Translations under genes and position numbers: made by a program
Shown: positions 26,614-38,323 of the stretch, one piece after another
Position numbering within the stretch: position 1 is the stretch's first letter
Layout of the letters: every line of letters begins with the position of its first letter
Source of the DNA: Anaeromyces robustus
Taxonomy: Eukaryota > Neocallimastigomycota > Neocallimastigomycetes > Neocallimastigales > Neocallimastigaceae
Assembly: GCA_002104895.1 (NCBI GenBank)
Contig: MCFG01000042.1
Coordinates: forward strand, 37,501 to 101,500
DNA: 64,000 bases
Reading direction: 5' to 3'
The notes under the pieces: model-generated
The model's input: the letters and a program-made list of their open reading frames with translations, nothing else
Databases searched by the model: none
What the model was told of the DNA's origin: nothing

Positions 26614-27956
26614 CTAATAAATTACAATAAATAAAAATTAAACCGTTAAACTAAAAAAAAAAAAAAATTCTTTTCTAATATCTATAAATATAATTTTATG
26701 TGTTAATATTCTCTTCTTTTTTCTAGTCTAAAAAAAGGCTTTAAATTTAGAGATAAAAAATAAAAAATAAATTATATATATATATAAAGAAAATAAAGTA
26801 TATATATAAAAAAAACTAATATAAAAAAATAATATGAAAGAAAATAAAATATATATATATAAAAACTAAGATAAAAATATAATAAGAAAAGAAAAAGAAG
26901 AAAAATGAAATTCTTTTTTATTTCTTTTTTAGTATAATTAATATTTACAACTTCACATATATATATATAAATATGTATATTTCATTTTTTTTTATTATTA
27001 TATATATAAAGGTTAGATTATAAATAAGTGTTAAAAATTTTTTAAATATTTAATATGTAATAAACCTAACCAGATAAATTTATTTCTTAATTAAAATTTT
27101 AGTTTATATTAAATCATACATAAAAGAAAATGTTAATGTATGTACATTTTATATTAATATATTTTATATTAATGTATTTTTTATTTATTTCTTTTTAATG
27201 TTTTATTTTTTATTTGCTTTTTTTTTCTTTTTCTTTTTATTTATTTATTTATTTTTTTATTTTTTTTTTTATATTTATTTTATTATTATTTTTTATCAAT
27301 TTGTATATTATATATATATTTTTTAATAATTATTTAATATTTAATATATTTATATACTATATATAATTTATTATATATAATTATATATAACTTTTTTTTT
27401 TATATATTATTTAAAATTCTATGATTTATTTACACACATATATATAATTATATTATGTATCATATATCATATATATAGTCTATAAAATTATTTTATATAA
27501 ATATATATATTAATACATTTGATATTTTTATTTTACATTATATAAAAAATAGATTATATATACAATGTAAAATTTAGTGTTAACAGATTATTTTCTGTTT
27601 TTCTATTTTTTTTTTTTATTAATATAATAAATATAATAATATTATATATATATATATATATATATTATATATTATTTTATTTATTATATTTTTTATAAAA
27701 GAGTCTATAATTTTTATCTGTTATTTATTGTTTTAATTTTTCATTCTTAATAATAATATTATTTTTAATATTTTAATATATGCTATATATAGGCTATATA
27801 TATAAATATATATATAAGATTTTAAGAAGTCTATATTGTATTTTATATATAATATAATATTATAATATTATAATAAATATATTAATAAATATATATATTT
27901 ATATATTTATATATTTATATATTTTATATATTTGTATATATATATAGATATATAAA

Positions 27957-29660
27957 TTAAACTAATAAAATAGTCATGATAGGATAAATAAAGAATACAG
28001 CAACAATAATTCTATAAAGGGTATAATATAATCTTGTATAATAGGTAGAATGACTAAAAAAACCTAAAAAATGATGAACAATTTTTGGATCAATGTCATA
28101 TATATTTACCTCTTTAACAAAATATAATGTAGTATAGGATATAATAATAAGTAACATAACATTAGTTATAATCACGGTTGTTGATGTTTTATTATTTTTT
28201 TTTGGTAATAATTTTGGGAATAAATATTCATAAAATCCTAATAGAATGGCTACCATTAAAAAAATAATTAAACAAGTATAAATTAATTGATTTAACATTT
28301 GAAATTTATTGGATTGAATACCTAAAGTTCTAACAATAATTGGTACAACACTAGCAAAAATTAAAACTGGGAAAATATTACCAAGTATACGTGAAAAAGC
28401 AGTTCTATCTGATACTCTCGATAATAAAAAAATTAAGAACCAATAGGCTAAAAATAAATAAATAAAAAATGAAAATACTTTTTTGGTTTGTATAATTCCT
28501 AATAAATTCATCATATGAAATTTAACCATACGTGCATCTGATAATCCAATTAAATTAAATATTGATTTCACAGCATTAGAAATTCCTTCTGATACACCTA
28601 TAAAATCATCTAATCCTTCAATAGCTCGCCAACTTATACGAGCAAATAATCCTAAATAAATAAAAGTTGTACTTACAAATGTAATAATAAAAAGTATTAA
28701 TCGTAAAAAAGGTGAAGATCCTAATTGTCTTTTAAGTTTACTTTTATTTTTTAATAAATCTTCAATATTTTTTTCTAATGTTTCCTTTTCTTCTTTGAGT
28801 TCTCGTATTTCTCGTATACATTCTTTTCTTCTTTTAATATTTTGTGGATTAGTTAAATTCATATCTAATTGTTCTTGTTCTTTTATTAATTTTTCTTCAT
28901 GTATAGTCATTTGTTGAAGTTGTACCGAAAATCGATCATATTCAAATCGTATTTCATCCAATTGATTAGTAATTTCTTGATTATGATTAATAGATACGGG
29001 TATAGATTTTATTTTTTTAAATATACTTGTAATACCACATGGAATAGCAATAATACATACCCAAGAACATATTATAGTTGGTATTGCATTAATAATTCCA
29101 AAGAAAAGTCTTACAGTATTAATATGAAGAGCAAAATAGGATTGAAATATATAAACTAATCCAATTACTAATGAATAAAGTAAAACTAATACGGTTGTTA
29201 CCTCTTTAAATTTATTTAAAGTTCCTACCATTGTTTCTGTTTCACTAATGAAATAAGCAGCTGGCATTAATCCATATAATGATACCATACTATTATAAAA
29301 CATCCATCGCCATAAACAACTAAAATAACTTATAATCCATTGTTGTACAAAAAAATATTGGAAAAATATAGATATTGGGAACCAAAATATTAAACAAAGT
29401 GAAGAACTCATTCCCCATATACAAAATACGGATAAAATTAAACTACGTTCTCGTTTTTTCCATATTTTATTGAGTATAAATTTTGATATTAATATAAATA
29501 TAAATTGTTGTACTGTTATAACAACAATAACTCTTATGATATCAAGAAAATGCTCTGTAGAATTGTCGAAAAAGGGTTCGTCTAAAAAACTATCTATAAA
29601 TGTTTCTGGTTCAGGTTCTTTAATTGGTTTTCTAAACCATTTTAATACAAATTCTAACAT
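27957..29660 (-). CDS. LMBR1/LIMR-family multi-pass membrane protein, single exon
   Basis: 567 residues without introns. The family (LMBR1, LMBR1L, LMBD) comprises ~9-transmembrane proteins implicated in endocytic receptor or lysosomal functions; no specific role can be read here. Hydrophobic segments lie at about 42-63, 75-100, 115-140, 150-176 and 183-208. A charged coiled coil follows (~225-310; EKLIKEQEQLD, RELKEEKETLEKN). Further hydrophobic segments run from ~317 to the C-terminus. The family-like signature is the stretch SLYGLMPAAYFISETETM followed by a helix. The region after the coiled coil (FARISWRAIEGLDDFIG, later KFHMMNLLGI) also fits. The N-terminal ~40 residues are acidic and soluble. 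I first considered GPR89/GPHR but the motif order fits LMBR1 better. Confidence 0.78.
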   Translation of the reverse strand: MLEFVLKWFRKPIKEPEPETFIDSFLDEPFFDNSTEHFLDIIRVIVVITVQQFIFILISKFILNKIWKKRERSLILSVFCIWGMSSSLCLIFWFPISIFFQYFFVQQWIISYFSCLWRWMFYNSMVSLYGLMPAAYFISETETMVGTLNKFKEVTTVLVLLYSLVIGLVYIFQSYFALHINTVRLFFGIINAIPTIICSWVCIIAIPCGITSIFKKIKSIPVSINHNQEITNQLDEIRFEYDRFSVQLQQMTIHEEKLIKEQEQLDMNLTNPQNIKRRKECIREIRELKEEKETLEKNIEDLLKNKSKLKRQLGSSPFLRLILFIITFVSTTFIYLGLFARISWRAIEGLDDFIGVSEGISNAVKSIFNLIGLSDARMVKFHMMNLLGIIQTKKVFSFFIYLFLAYWFLIFLLSRVSDRTAFSRILGNIFPVLIFASVVPIIVRTLGIQSNKFQMLNQLIYTCLIIFLMVAILLGFYEYLFPKLLPKKNNKTSTTVIITNVMLLIIISYTTLYFVKEVNIYDIDPKIVHHFLGFFSHSTYYTRLYYTLYRIIVAVFFIYPIMTILLV

Positions 29661-31511
29661 TTTTTTTATACTATTATTAATATTATAATTTTAAATTTTA
29701 GTTTTTTTTTTCTGTAATAGATAATCTGTTCTTACTTATTATTGAAATTATAATTATTGATATTTATTAGTATTCTTATTTTCTTTTATTTTTTCGTTTT
29801 ATGTCTTTTTCTTTCTTTCTTTCTTTTCTTTTCTTTTTCCTTTTTTTTTTTTTTTTTTTTTTTTTGTTATTGATATTATTTTTTAATACCAAATAATATA
29901 TATTTAATAAAAATAATTTTATTTTATTTTTTTCTCTTTTAAATTTTTATAATTATTTTTTTTTTTAATTTTGTATAATATTGTATAATATTGTATATTT
30001 TATAATTTTTATATTTTATATTTTAATATTTTTTAATTTATATTTTATATTTTATATTTTATATTTTATATTTTATATTTTATATTTTATATTTTATATT
30101 TTATATTTTATATTTTATATTTTATATTTTATATTTTATATTTTATATTTTTAATATTTTAATATTTTTTAATTTATAATTTATAATTTATAATTTATAT
30201 ATTTATTTTTTTTTTTCAAAATTTCTTGAAATAAAGTAGTTTTGTTTTTATTTTTATTTTTTTAAAATTTATATTTTATTATATAATTATTATGTTTTTT
30301 ATAAGATAATATATAAATATAAATAAAAAAAAAAGATTTTTAAATATAAATTTCTTTTATTATTATTTTCTATATTTTATTTATATATCATGTATATCTA
30401 TTCTTTATTTCTAATGTAAATATGTTTATTATTTATATTATTGTATTTTTTTTATTATATTTATTATTTTTGTTTTATTTAAATATTTTTTTAATAATAT
30501 TATTAAATATATTATTATTAAGTGCTTATTATTATTATTTTTAAATAACAGATAATTGAATGTAAATACAAAACATAATATATAAAAAAACAATTTCTAT
30601 CCTTAAATTATCGTTTAATATAATATTATGAAGTATTAATTGAGTAAAATAAAAAATGAAAATAAAAATAGAATAAAAAATAAATAAATAGTTAAAAAAA
30701 TGTTATATTTTTTTATAAATAATTAATACTGTAAAGGAATGCTTTTTATTTTTTCGTTTATGGTCAATTTCGTTTATGTCATTATATTTATGTAACACTT
30801 TTCTTTTTCTTTCTCTTTCTCTTTTTCTTTTTTCTTTTCTTTATTGATTGCTTTGAAGTTTAAATATGGTCCTATAATTAATATCAATATTATTTTAGTA
30901 TGCTTTACATTTATATTTATTGTATTCTTTTTTATATTTTATATTTTATATTTTTTATTTTTTTTTTATTTTTATTTTTTATTTTATTATGTATTATTTT
31001 TTTTTATTAAAATATATAAAATTTTAATAAAAAAAATTGTTATATAAGTTTAAAGATCCAAAAGAATATATATATATATAATTAAAAATTAATCCTTCCA
31101 ATCAATTATATAAAAAAATTTATAAATTTTAAATATTACATTTAAATAAAAAGCTTGTTTTTTGATATATATATAGTAATTAATCATTTAATTATTATTC
31201 AGTATTTCACTTTTAATAAAAACAAAAACGTAATACAAAAATATCAATACCAAAAGGATTATATAAATTGTTTTTTAAAAATTAAAATATATATTTTTTT
31301 TAGATTTTATTGAAATCATTTAATTGCTATTTTGTTATATTACATTTTAAAACAGAAAAAAATAATAAAAAAGAGGGGAAAAAACTTTTTCCTTCAAGAA
31401 TTATTTAATTAAATAATCATATATATTTATTTTATATATAATATATTTTATATAAAAATTATGAATAAATATTAAAATAAAAAAAAACAAATTAGAATAA
31501 ATAAACAATAA
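29661..31511. promoter_or_regulatory. Divergent intergenic region with heptamer array
   Basis: It separates the minus-strand LMBR1-like gene from the plus-strand ankyrin gene, so it probably contains both promoters. T-rich and CT-rich tracts lie upstream of the LMBR1-like start (29811-29865). A (TATATTT)n heptamer array lies at 30037-30150. A CT-rich tract (30800-30840) is also present. No recognisable TATA or factor site stands out from the A/T background. Confidence 0.4.
30037..30150. repeat. (TATATTT)n heptanucleotide array
   Basis: About 16 nearly perfect heptamers, flanked by TTTTTAATTTATA variants on both sides. It is the only clear heptamer array in the window. Confidence 0.9.
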
Positions 31512-31903
31512 AATAAAAGACAACTTTAAATGAAAAAGTAGATTCAACATTAATTAGGATAAAAATTCTGAAAAAAGTAAAATTGAAGAAGAGCAACTTG
31601 AATTTAACAAAACTCTTATTATATACTTACTTAATAAAAATGAAAAAAAAATAGAAAATTTTATTGAATCTTCTCATGGGATGTTAATTATTTTACTAAT
31701 GAATATAATCCTTTAATCAATTAATTATGTATTATAAAAGAAATAAAAATGATTCATTTTTAACATTACTATCATTTTTAGCATCACATGGTGCAAACTT
31801 TATAATTGAATGGAAAAATAAAAATATACGTTATTTGATTTATTAAATTTGGATTTAATATGTATTAAAAAGCATTAATTATAGCTAAAATAATGGTGCA
31901 AAT
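31512..31903 (+). pseudogene. Decayed 5' part of the ankyrin-repeat gene
   Basis: Directly upstream of the long frame, coding-like segments alternate between frames. They include KIEEEQLEFNKTLIIYLLN and NFIESSHG, then DVNYFTNEYNPLIN after a +1 shift, then LSFLASHGANF after another break. The last segment reads NNGAN straight into the long frame but has a TAG/TAA just before it. These are the expected N-terminal elements of an ankyrin protein of this type, so the gene once began near 31512. At least three frameshifts or stops now separate the pieces, by mutation or by sequencing error. Confidence 0.6.
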
Positions 31904-34900
31904 ATGTATCAATGTGATAAAGAAGGAAAGAATTTGTTAATGCGTGCTATTGAATCTAGGCTTGATATAAGTATTATTAAATATTTATATTCCTTGAATT
32001 ATAATTTAAGTCAACAGGATAATAAAGGAAATACTATTTTTTTGAAAGCAGTTGATACTTATGATACAAATTCTAATAACAAAACATTACCATATTTATT
32101 GAAAAATTTTATATACAATAATAAAACTATTATCAATTTTATTCTTATGGGGAAAAATCAGCAGCCATCTAGTAATAGTGATATACAAAATGTCATTAAA
32201 ATCCATAATAATATAATTAATATAAAGAATAATGAAGGCTATAATGCTTTATTATTAGCTGTAAAAAATAATCAAAATAGTGAAATTTTGAATATGCTAA
32301 TTGATTTAGGAGCACATTTTAATATGTTAAATGAAAACAGTACAAATTTAATAATGACAGCTGTACAATATAATAGCCTTAATTCTTTTAAATATTTTTT
32401 AAATCATAATATTAAATTAAATGTAAAAAATGAAAATAATGATACTTTATTAATGATAGCTACAAAAAATGATAATTTACCTATGGTAAATTTATTATTA
32501 TATGGTTTAAATCCTAATAATGAGACCAGTAATATCAAAAAAAAGAATACAACTTCTAATAAGAAAATTATTCATGAATTGAAAAAAAATATTTTTAATA
32601 ACCTAAAAGGGAAATTCAAAAGTAAAAAAAAAAATAGTTTAAAAAAACAGTTAGTATCAGAAAATACCATAAATTCTTTTGATTCTAATAAAACATTTAA
32701 AAAAAATACTGACGATTTCAGTAGTAATACAAATGAAATATATAATGATGATGATGATGATATAACATTAAATATTGAAAATTCAAAAGATAATATTAGT
32801 TTAGACGATTCAAATTTACTAAATATAAATGAACAAAATAATGATGGTGATACTGCATTATTAATTGCTATTAAAAACAAAAATAGCAATATAGTCAATA
32901 ATTTAGTCATTTGTGGAGCTGATACTAATTTATCAAATAATAAAAACGAAACACCTTTAATGGCAGCAGTTAGATCATGCAATGATAAAATATTTGATCA
33001 AATAATTGAAGCCCAAGATTCAATTAATCATATAAATGATGATCATGAAACTGCATTAATGATTGCAATAAAAAATAATTTATTAAATTTTGTTTTAAAA
33101 TTATTGAAAAAAGGAGCTGATATTACCATTAGAGATAACGATTTTCGTACTCCAATGATGAATGCTTCTATTTATTTATCATCTTTAAAATATATATTAA
33201 GATATGAAAATAATACGATTAATTTAAAAGATAAGAATGGGAAAAATGCTTTATTATTAGCTATCGAAAATAAAAATTTAGTAAATGCAAATATATTGTT
33301 AAATTATAGCTTAAAGCTATCAGATCTTGATAATAAAATGAATAATGCTTTAATGATCGCATGTAAACTAGGATTAATTGAAATTGTAAATAATATTTTA
33401 ATATTACTAAATAACGGCAACAACAATGATAATAATAATTATAATAATCTTAATAATAATAATAATAATATACAAATTCACATTGACGATAAAAATATTA
33501 ATTTTAATACAGCTTTAATGAAAGCATGTAAATATGGACATGAAGAAATTGTTAAAATTTTAATTGATAATAATGCTAAATTAGATTTAAAAAACAGAGA
33601 TGGAAATACAGCATTACTTATTGCATGTAAGCAAAAACAATTAAAAATTATAAATATTTTATTAGAAGCTGGAGCAGATATTAATTGTTATAATAATGAA
33701 TATATTAATCCTATAATAGAAATTTGTAATAATAATCTTTTTGATTCTTTGGAAAATTTATTTGACAATTATTCAAAAAAAGTAAAATTTAATTACGATG
33801 ATCAATTATCTTTACAAGAACATATGAATGAGTGTTTTATTAATATCGTTGAAAATGGAAGATATCAATATATTAGTTATTTTATTGATAATGGATTTAT
33901 TATTGATGTTTCAGAAAGGAATAATAATTTTTATAATCTTTTATCTGCAATAATGACTGCTTTTAAAAATGGTTATTATAAAGCTGTTGAATTAATTCTT
34001 TCACAAGAACAGTTTAAGGAAGTGTCGTCAGAATTTCGACAAACTAATGCATTAATATATGCATGTAGAAATTTTAAGACTGTAGGTATTGATTTATTAT
34101 TAAAATATGACTTTAATGTCAATACAAAAGATGAAATAGGAAGTACACCTTTAATTGAAGCTTCCTCTAATTCTTCATTTTATAATTTTATTAAAGAATT
34201 TGTTAAAAGAGGTGCAGAGATTAATGTTATTAATAATGAAGGAACTTCTGCTTTATTAAATAGTTGTAAAATTGTAAATAATAATATTTTCAAATATTTA
34301 GTAGACAAAGGTGCCAATATTTATATTTCAGATAATGAAGGAAATAATGCTTTAATGTATGCCGCTTGCTATGGTGAAGTTGAAAAAATGAGTTATTTAT
34401 TAAAAAAAAGAATTAATATTAATTCTGTTAATAATGATGGGGATACTTCTTTGATGCAAGCTTTAAAAGTACAAAAATTAACAAGTATAAAATATTTAAT
34501 TTCTCATAAGGCAGATTTAAATATAATTAATAAAAAACAACAAAATGCATTAGTAATAGCATGTTTAACGGCTTTTGATAAAGAAATAAATATTGATTAT
34601 ATTCCTATTATAAAATCATTAATTCAAAAAAAATCAAATATTAATATACCAGTAGATGAATATGGTAATAGTCTTTTAATGTTTTTCATTATGAAGAACA
34701 TTACAAGTATGGCGAAATATTTAATAGACTATTCTGAAAATATCGATTTAAATAAAAAAAATAATTTAGGATATAATGCTATGACTTATGCCTTAAAATG
34801 TAATAATAAAGAAATAGTTCAATATTTATTAATGAAAAATGTTGACATTCGTAATGAAGATGACTATGGTAATGACATGGTAATGTATTCAATTTGTTGT

Positions 34901-35530
34901 TTCGATATTGATTTTTTTAAAAGTTTTATTAAAAAAATGACAAATGAAGAAATTTATAATAAATGTAATAATAAACGAGAAACATATTTAATTATGGCTT
35001 CTAAACAAAATAATGAAAAAGTAATTAGTATTTTATTAAAGCTAGGAACAAATGTTAATTTCCAAGATTCACAAGGTAATACAGCATTACATTATGCCAC
35101 TTCTAAAGGTAATATAGTAACTATGGAAATGCTAATTAATAATCAAGCAGATGTGGATTGTCCAAATTATTTACATGAAACACCACTTATGATAGCATGT
35201 CGTTTTAAACAAACAGAAGCAATTAAATGTTTATTAAATCATAATGCTAACACTCTTTTTGTAGATAGTTATATTTATGAATCATTTTTATCTTTTGATT
35301 TTAAAAGCAAAGAACAAAATGAATATATAGAAATGATTATTAATAAATATATTGAAGTAGCAGATCCAGTACCTGACAATTATATGGTAACAGTAACATT
35401 AATTGAACGTATGAAGATGTTTTACACTAAACCATTATATAAAGATCATTTTGATGATATAGAGAAGTTAATTGTTGATGGATTGGGTGAAATTGTTGAA
35501 ACTGTAGTTGAAACAGTGACTGGGAATTAG
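31904..35530 (+). CDS. Large ankyrin-repeat protein (1208 codons, 5'-truncated frame)
   Basis: Ankyrin repeats mediate protein-protein contacts; no enzymatic domain is visible. The frame is an almost continuous solenoid of ~33-residue units of the form NALMIACK-G--EIV--LL--GA-IN--N--G. Two low-complexity interruptions stand out: a Lys/Ser/Asp-rich linker at about residues 200-295 with an acidic DDDDD run, and an Asn-rich stretch at about 505-530. The C-terminal ~60 residues (MVTVTLIERMKMF...) are not repeats. The first methionine is unlikely to be the true start, because ankyrin sequence (NGANMYQCD) continues upstream into a degraded region. The product may be N-terminally truncated or the locus a recent pseudogene. 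Such proteins are expanded in anaerobic fungi. Confidence 0.85.
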   Translation: MYQCDKEGKNLLMRAIESRLDISIIKYLYSLNYNLSQQDNKGNTIFLKAVDTYDTNSNNKTLPYLLKNFIYNNKTIINFILMGKNQQPSSNSDIQNVIKIHNNIINIKNNEGYNALLLAVKNNQNSEILNMLIDLGAHFNMLNENSTNLIMTAVQYNSLNSFKYFLNHNIKLNVKNENNDTLLMIATKNDNLPMVNLLLYGLNPNNETSNIKKKNTTSNKKIIHELKKNIFNNLKGKFKSKKKNSLKKQLVSENTINSFDSNKTFKKNTDDFSSNTNEIYNDDDDDITLNIENSKDNISLDDSNLLNINEQNNDGDTALLIAIKNKNSNIVNNLVICGADTNLSNNKNETPLMAAVRSCNDKIFDQIIEAQDSINHINDDHETALMIAIKNNLLNFVLKLLKKGADITIRDNDFRTPMMNASIYLSSLKYILRYENNTINLKDKNGKNALLLAIENKNLVNANILLNYSLKLSDLDNKMNNALMIACKLGLIEIVNNILILLNNGNNNDNNNYNNLNNNNNNIQIHIDDKNINFNTALMKACKYGHEEIVKILIDNNAKLDLKNRDGNTALLIACKQKQLKIINILLEAGADINCYNNEYINPIIEICNNNLFDSLENLFDNYSKKVKFNYDDQLSLQEHMNECFINIVENGRYQYISYFIDNGFIIDVSERNNNFYNLLSAIMTAFKNGYYKAVELILSQEQFKEVSSEFRQTNALIYACRNFKTVGIDLLLKYDFNVNTKDEIGSTPLIEASSNSSFYNFIKEFVKRGAEINVINNEGTSALLNSCKIVNNNIFKYLVDKGANIYISDNEGNNALMYAACYGEVEKMSYLLKKRININSVNNDGDTSLMQALKVQKLTSIKYLISHKADLNIINKKQQNALVIACLTAFDKEINIDYIPIIKSLIQKKSNINIPVDEYGNSLLMFFIMKNITSMAKYLIDYSENIDLNKKNNLGYNAMTYALKCNNKEIVQYLLMKNVDIRNEDDYGNDMVMYSICCFDIDFFKSFIKKMTNEEIYNKCNNKRETYLIMASKQNNEKVISILLKLGTNVNFQDSQGNTALHYATSKGNIVTMEMLINNQADVDCPNYLHETPLMIACRFKQTEAIKCLLNHNANTLFVDSYIYESFLSFDFKSKEQNEYIEMIINKYIEVADPVPDNYMVTVTLIERMKMFYTKPLYKDHFDDIEKLIVDGLGEIVETVVETVTGN

Positions 35531-35752
35531 AATAATTAGAAAATTAAAAACAATATTTATAAATATATATATTCATTTCATTATCTATTTATCGATATAA
35601 TTTTTTATATATACAAAATCATTAATAAATTATTTATCATATTTATGTTTTTTTTTTTTTTGTTTTTTGTTTTTTAATATAAAATAATAAGGAAATAATA
35701 ACATATGTAAAGATTAAAATAGATTAAATAGATTTAAAGATAAATAAATAAG

Positions 35753-35808
<56 letters not shown>

Positions 35809-35943
35809 AAATTATAATTAATAAATAAATAAGTAAATAAGTAAATAAATAAATAAATAATAAATAAATAAGTAAATAAATAAATAATAAATAATAATTA
35901 ATAAATAAATAAATAAATAAATAATAAATAAATAAATAAATAA

Positions 35944-35983
<40 letters not shown>

Positions 35984-36335
35984 AAATTATAATTAATAAA
36001 TAAATAAATAAATAAATAAGTAAATAAATAAATAAATCATAATAAATAAACAAATAAACTATATTTTATAATGAAATTTTATTTCAGTGGAAATTTTTTA
36101 AAAATTAAAATTGTTAAAGTTATGGAATAAAAATTAATGAATTTGAAAGTTTACATATTATATTTAAAAAAAAAAAAAAAAAAGAGTTTTTTAATCATCT
36201 AATTTTTATAATTTATTATATTTTTTACTTTTGAAAAAATAACAAAAATTCAAAACTCAAAACTCAAAATTCAAAACTCTCAAAACTACAAAATACAAAA
36301 TACAAATACAAAATACAAAAAAAAAAAAATAAAAA

Positions 36336-36368
<33 letters not shown>

Positions 36369-36577
36369 TAAAATAAAAATAAAATAAAAATATAAATAAT
36401 TTTAGTGTTATTATTAAAAATAAAATAATAAATTGATAAATTGATTTAAAAAAAAAATAAGAGAAAAGAAAAGAAACAAAAAAGATAAAAAAAATTTTTT
36501 TTTTTTGATAAATATTTAAGATATTAATTAAAACATTAATAATTTTAGTAAATAAGTAATATAAAATTTAAATATAG

Positions 36578-36628
<51 letters not shown>

Positions 36629-36629
36629 G
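35531..36629. promoter_or_regulatory. Intergenic region upstream of the ODA-docking gene
   Basis: It contains a ~300-bp (AAAT)n array (35741-36057) and a degenerate (CAAAAT)n-like patch at 36245-36320. A ~45-A tract (36578-36622) ends 8 bp before the ATG of the downstream gene. No coding sequence was found. The A tract is probably part of the promoter/5' leader. Confidence 0.5.
35741..36057. repeat. (AAAT)n array
   Basis: Tetranucleotide array with a repeated internal block ending ATAATAAATTATAATTAATA (near 35805 and again near 35980), which shows block-wise expansion. Confidence 0.95.
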
Positions 36630-38290
36630 ATGTTAAAAGCAAAATTCAGACGAAATGATGTCGATATGAGTGATACAGATATCAGTGAAGGCGTTGGTAA
36701 AAAAAAATAATATTTATTTTTTTTTTTTTTTTTTTTTTAATTTTAAAAAATTAATTATCTATTTTATTAATTTATTTCTATTATTTTTTTAATATCATGA
36801 AGCTAAGGAAGCAGAATTAGTACGTCTTCAAAGACAATATCGTTTAATGGAAGGTGATAGAAAGTCATATTGCGATAGTTCAAAATCATTATTAGCAAAA
36901 CAAAGGTATTAATCATTATAAAATATCAAAATAATAATAATAATGATAATAATAATAATAGTAATAATAATAATAGTAATAGTAGTAATAGTAATAAAAG
37001 ATAATAATGAATAAATAAATTAACATTTTATATTGTATTTCATTGATGATTAATAGTAATACTGAAATTTTTTATTATACATATTATAAAAAAAAAATAG
37101 AGAATCAATTATAAAACTTCAAAAAGAAAACTCAATGCTTCATTTTCAGTTAACATTAGTAGAAAGAAGGCTCGATTATCAAGAAAAAAATGGTATTAGA
37201 CATGAAAAAGCAAAAGAAACAATTAATAAAGGAGGTATTTTTTATAGAATAATTAAGCAATTTAATAATATTTGTTCTATAACAAATTATATATATTATA
37301 ATTCTAATACAAAAAGTAAAAATATTAATATATATTGTATAATATTATGATATATTCATAAATCTATACAAAACATGTATGAAATAAAACATTAAAAATA
37401 AATTTAAAAATGAAAATTGAAAATTAAAAATAGAAATGTATGTTAAAAAGTACAAAAATTTATTAGAACAAATACAAGAAGTCGATTTAAAAATTAAAAA
37501 TATGCGAAATGAAATAGAAAAAAAGAAAAATGAATGTAGTAAATTAGATAGTAAAAAGAATAGTCAAAAATATAAACAAAAAATTATTTCTGAATTGGAG
37601 AATAAACTAAATAAGGTATAAATAATATTTTATATATATATAAAGTTTGATTTAACCAAATTTTATTTTTATTAATTATTTATTAATAAAAATAAAATTA
37701 TTTATTATTACATTAAATAAAGGCATTAATCAAATTTAACCAAACATTAGCAATTAATAAAAAAACACGATCATTAATTGATGATTTAAGAGGTGAACGA
37801 GCATGTTTTGATAATTTATCAAGAAAATATGAAAAAGCTATTAATGAACAAAAAAGGAAAATGACCGAAGTTATTGAAGCATCTACTACTGCTTATGAAA
37901 TGAGGTTGGTTAGATATTTAAAAAAAAAAATATGATAATATATATTATATATATAATTTATATACTTTCTATAAACTTACAATAGTAAATTTCTATAATA
38001 ACATTACAATTTAATTTGTAGACTCGAAGCTCAAAACAGAATTTCTGTTTTAAAAGAAAAAACTGAAAAGGAATGTCAAGTATTTACTCAAGAAATGAAA
38101 GAAATTAATAGACAATTAGAACATGATCAAAAATTAAGACAATTTATGAATACTAAAAATCAAGAAAAATCATTAAAACTAAGTAATAGAAAAAAGAAAG
38201 AAGGTAAATACTTTTGAATTATAATAATAAATAATATATAAAAAAAATATTTTATCAAAATAATAAAATATAAATACTATAAATAAAATA

Positions 38291-38323
<33 letters not shown>

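Larger units (their letters stand above)
25466..27956. other. Intergenic region between LIS1 and the LMBR1-like gene
   Basis: This is the 3' flank of LIS1 (plus strand) facing the 3' end of the minus-strand LMBR1-like gene, so it is a convergent interval. It contains poly-A runs (25957-25979), (AAAT)n at 26235-26268, a hairpin at 26373-26417 and a short exon-like frame on the minus strand (26461-26613). The rest is TA-rich filler with nothing recognised. Confidence 0.6.

Noticed and set aside
27957-29660. GPR89/Golgi pH regulator assignment
   Set aside because: Length and topology are similar, but the LMP-AYF-ETE segment, the central coiled coil and the following sequence fit the LMBR1/LIMR family better.
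32572-32982. Minus-strand frame inside the large ankyrin gene
   Set aside because: Antisense shadow of the Lys/Asp-rich linker in a strongly supported ankyrin frame. The frames opposite the docking gene (39136-39378, 39695-39947) are likewise shadows.
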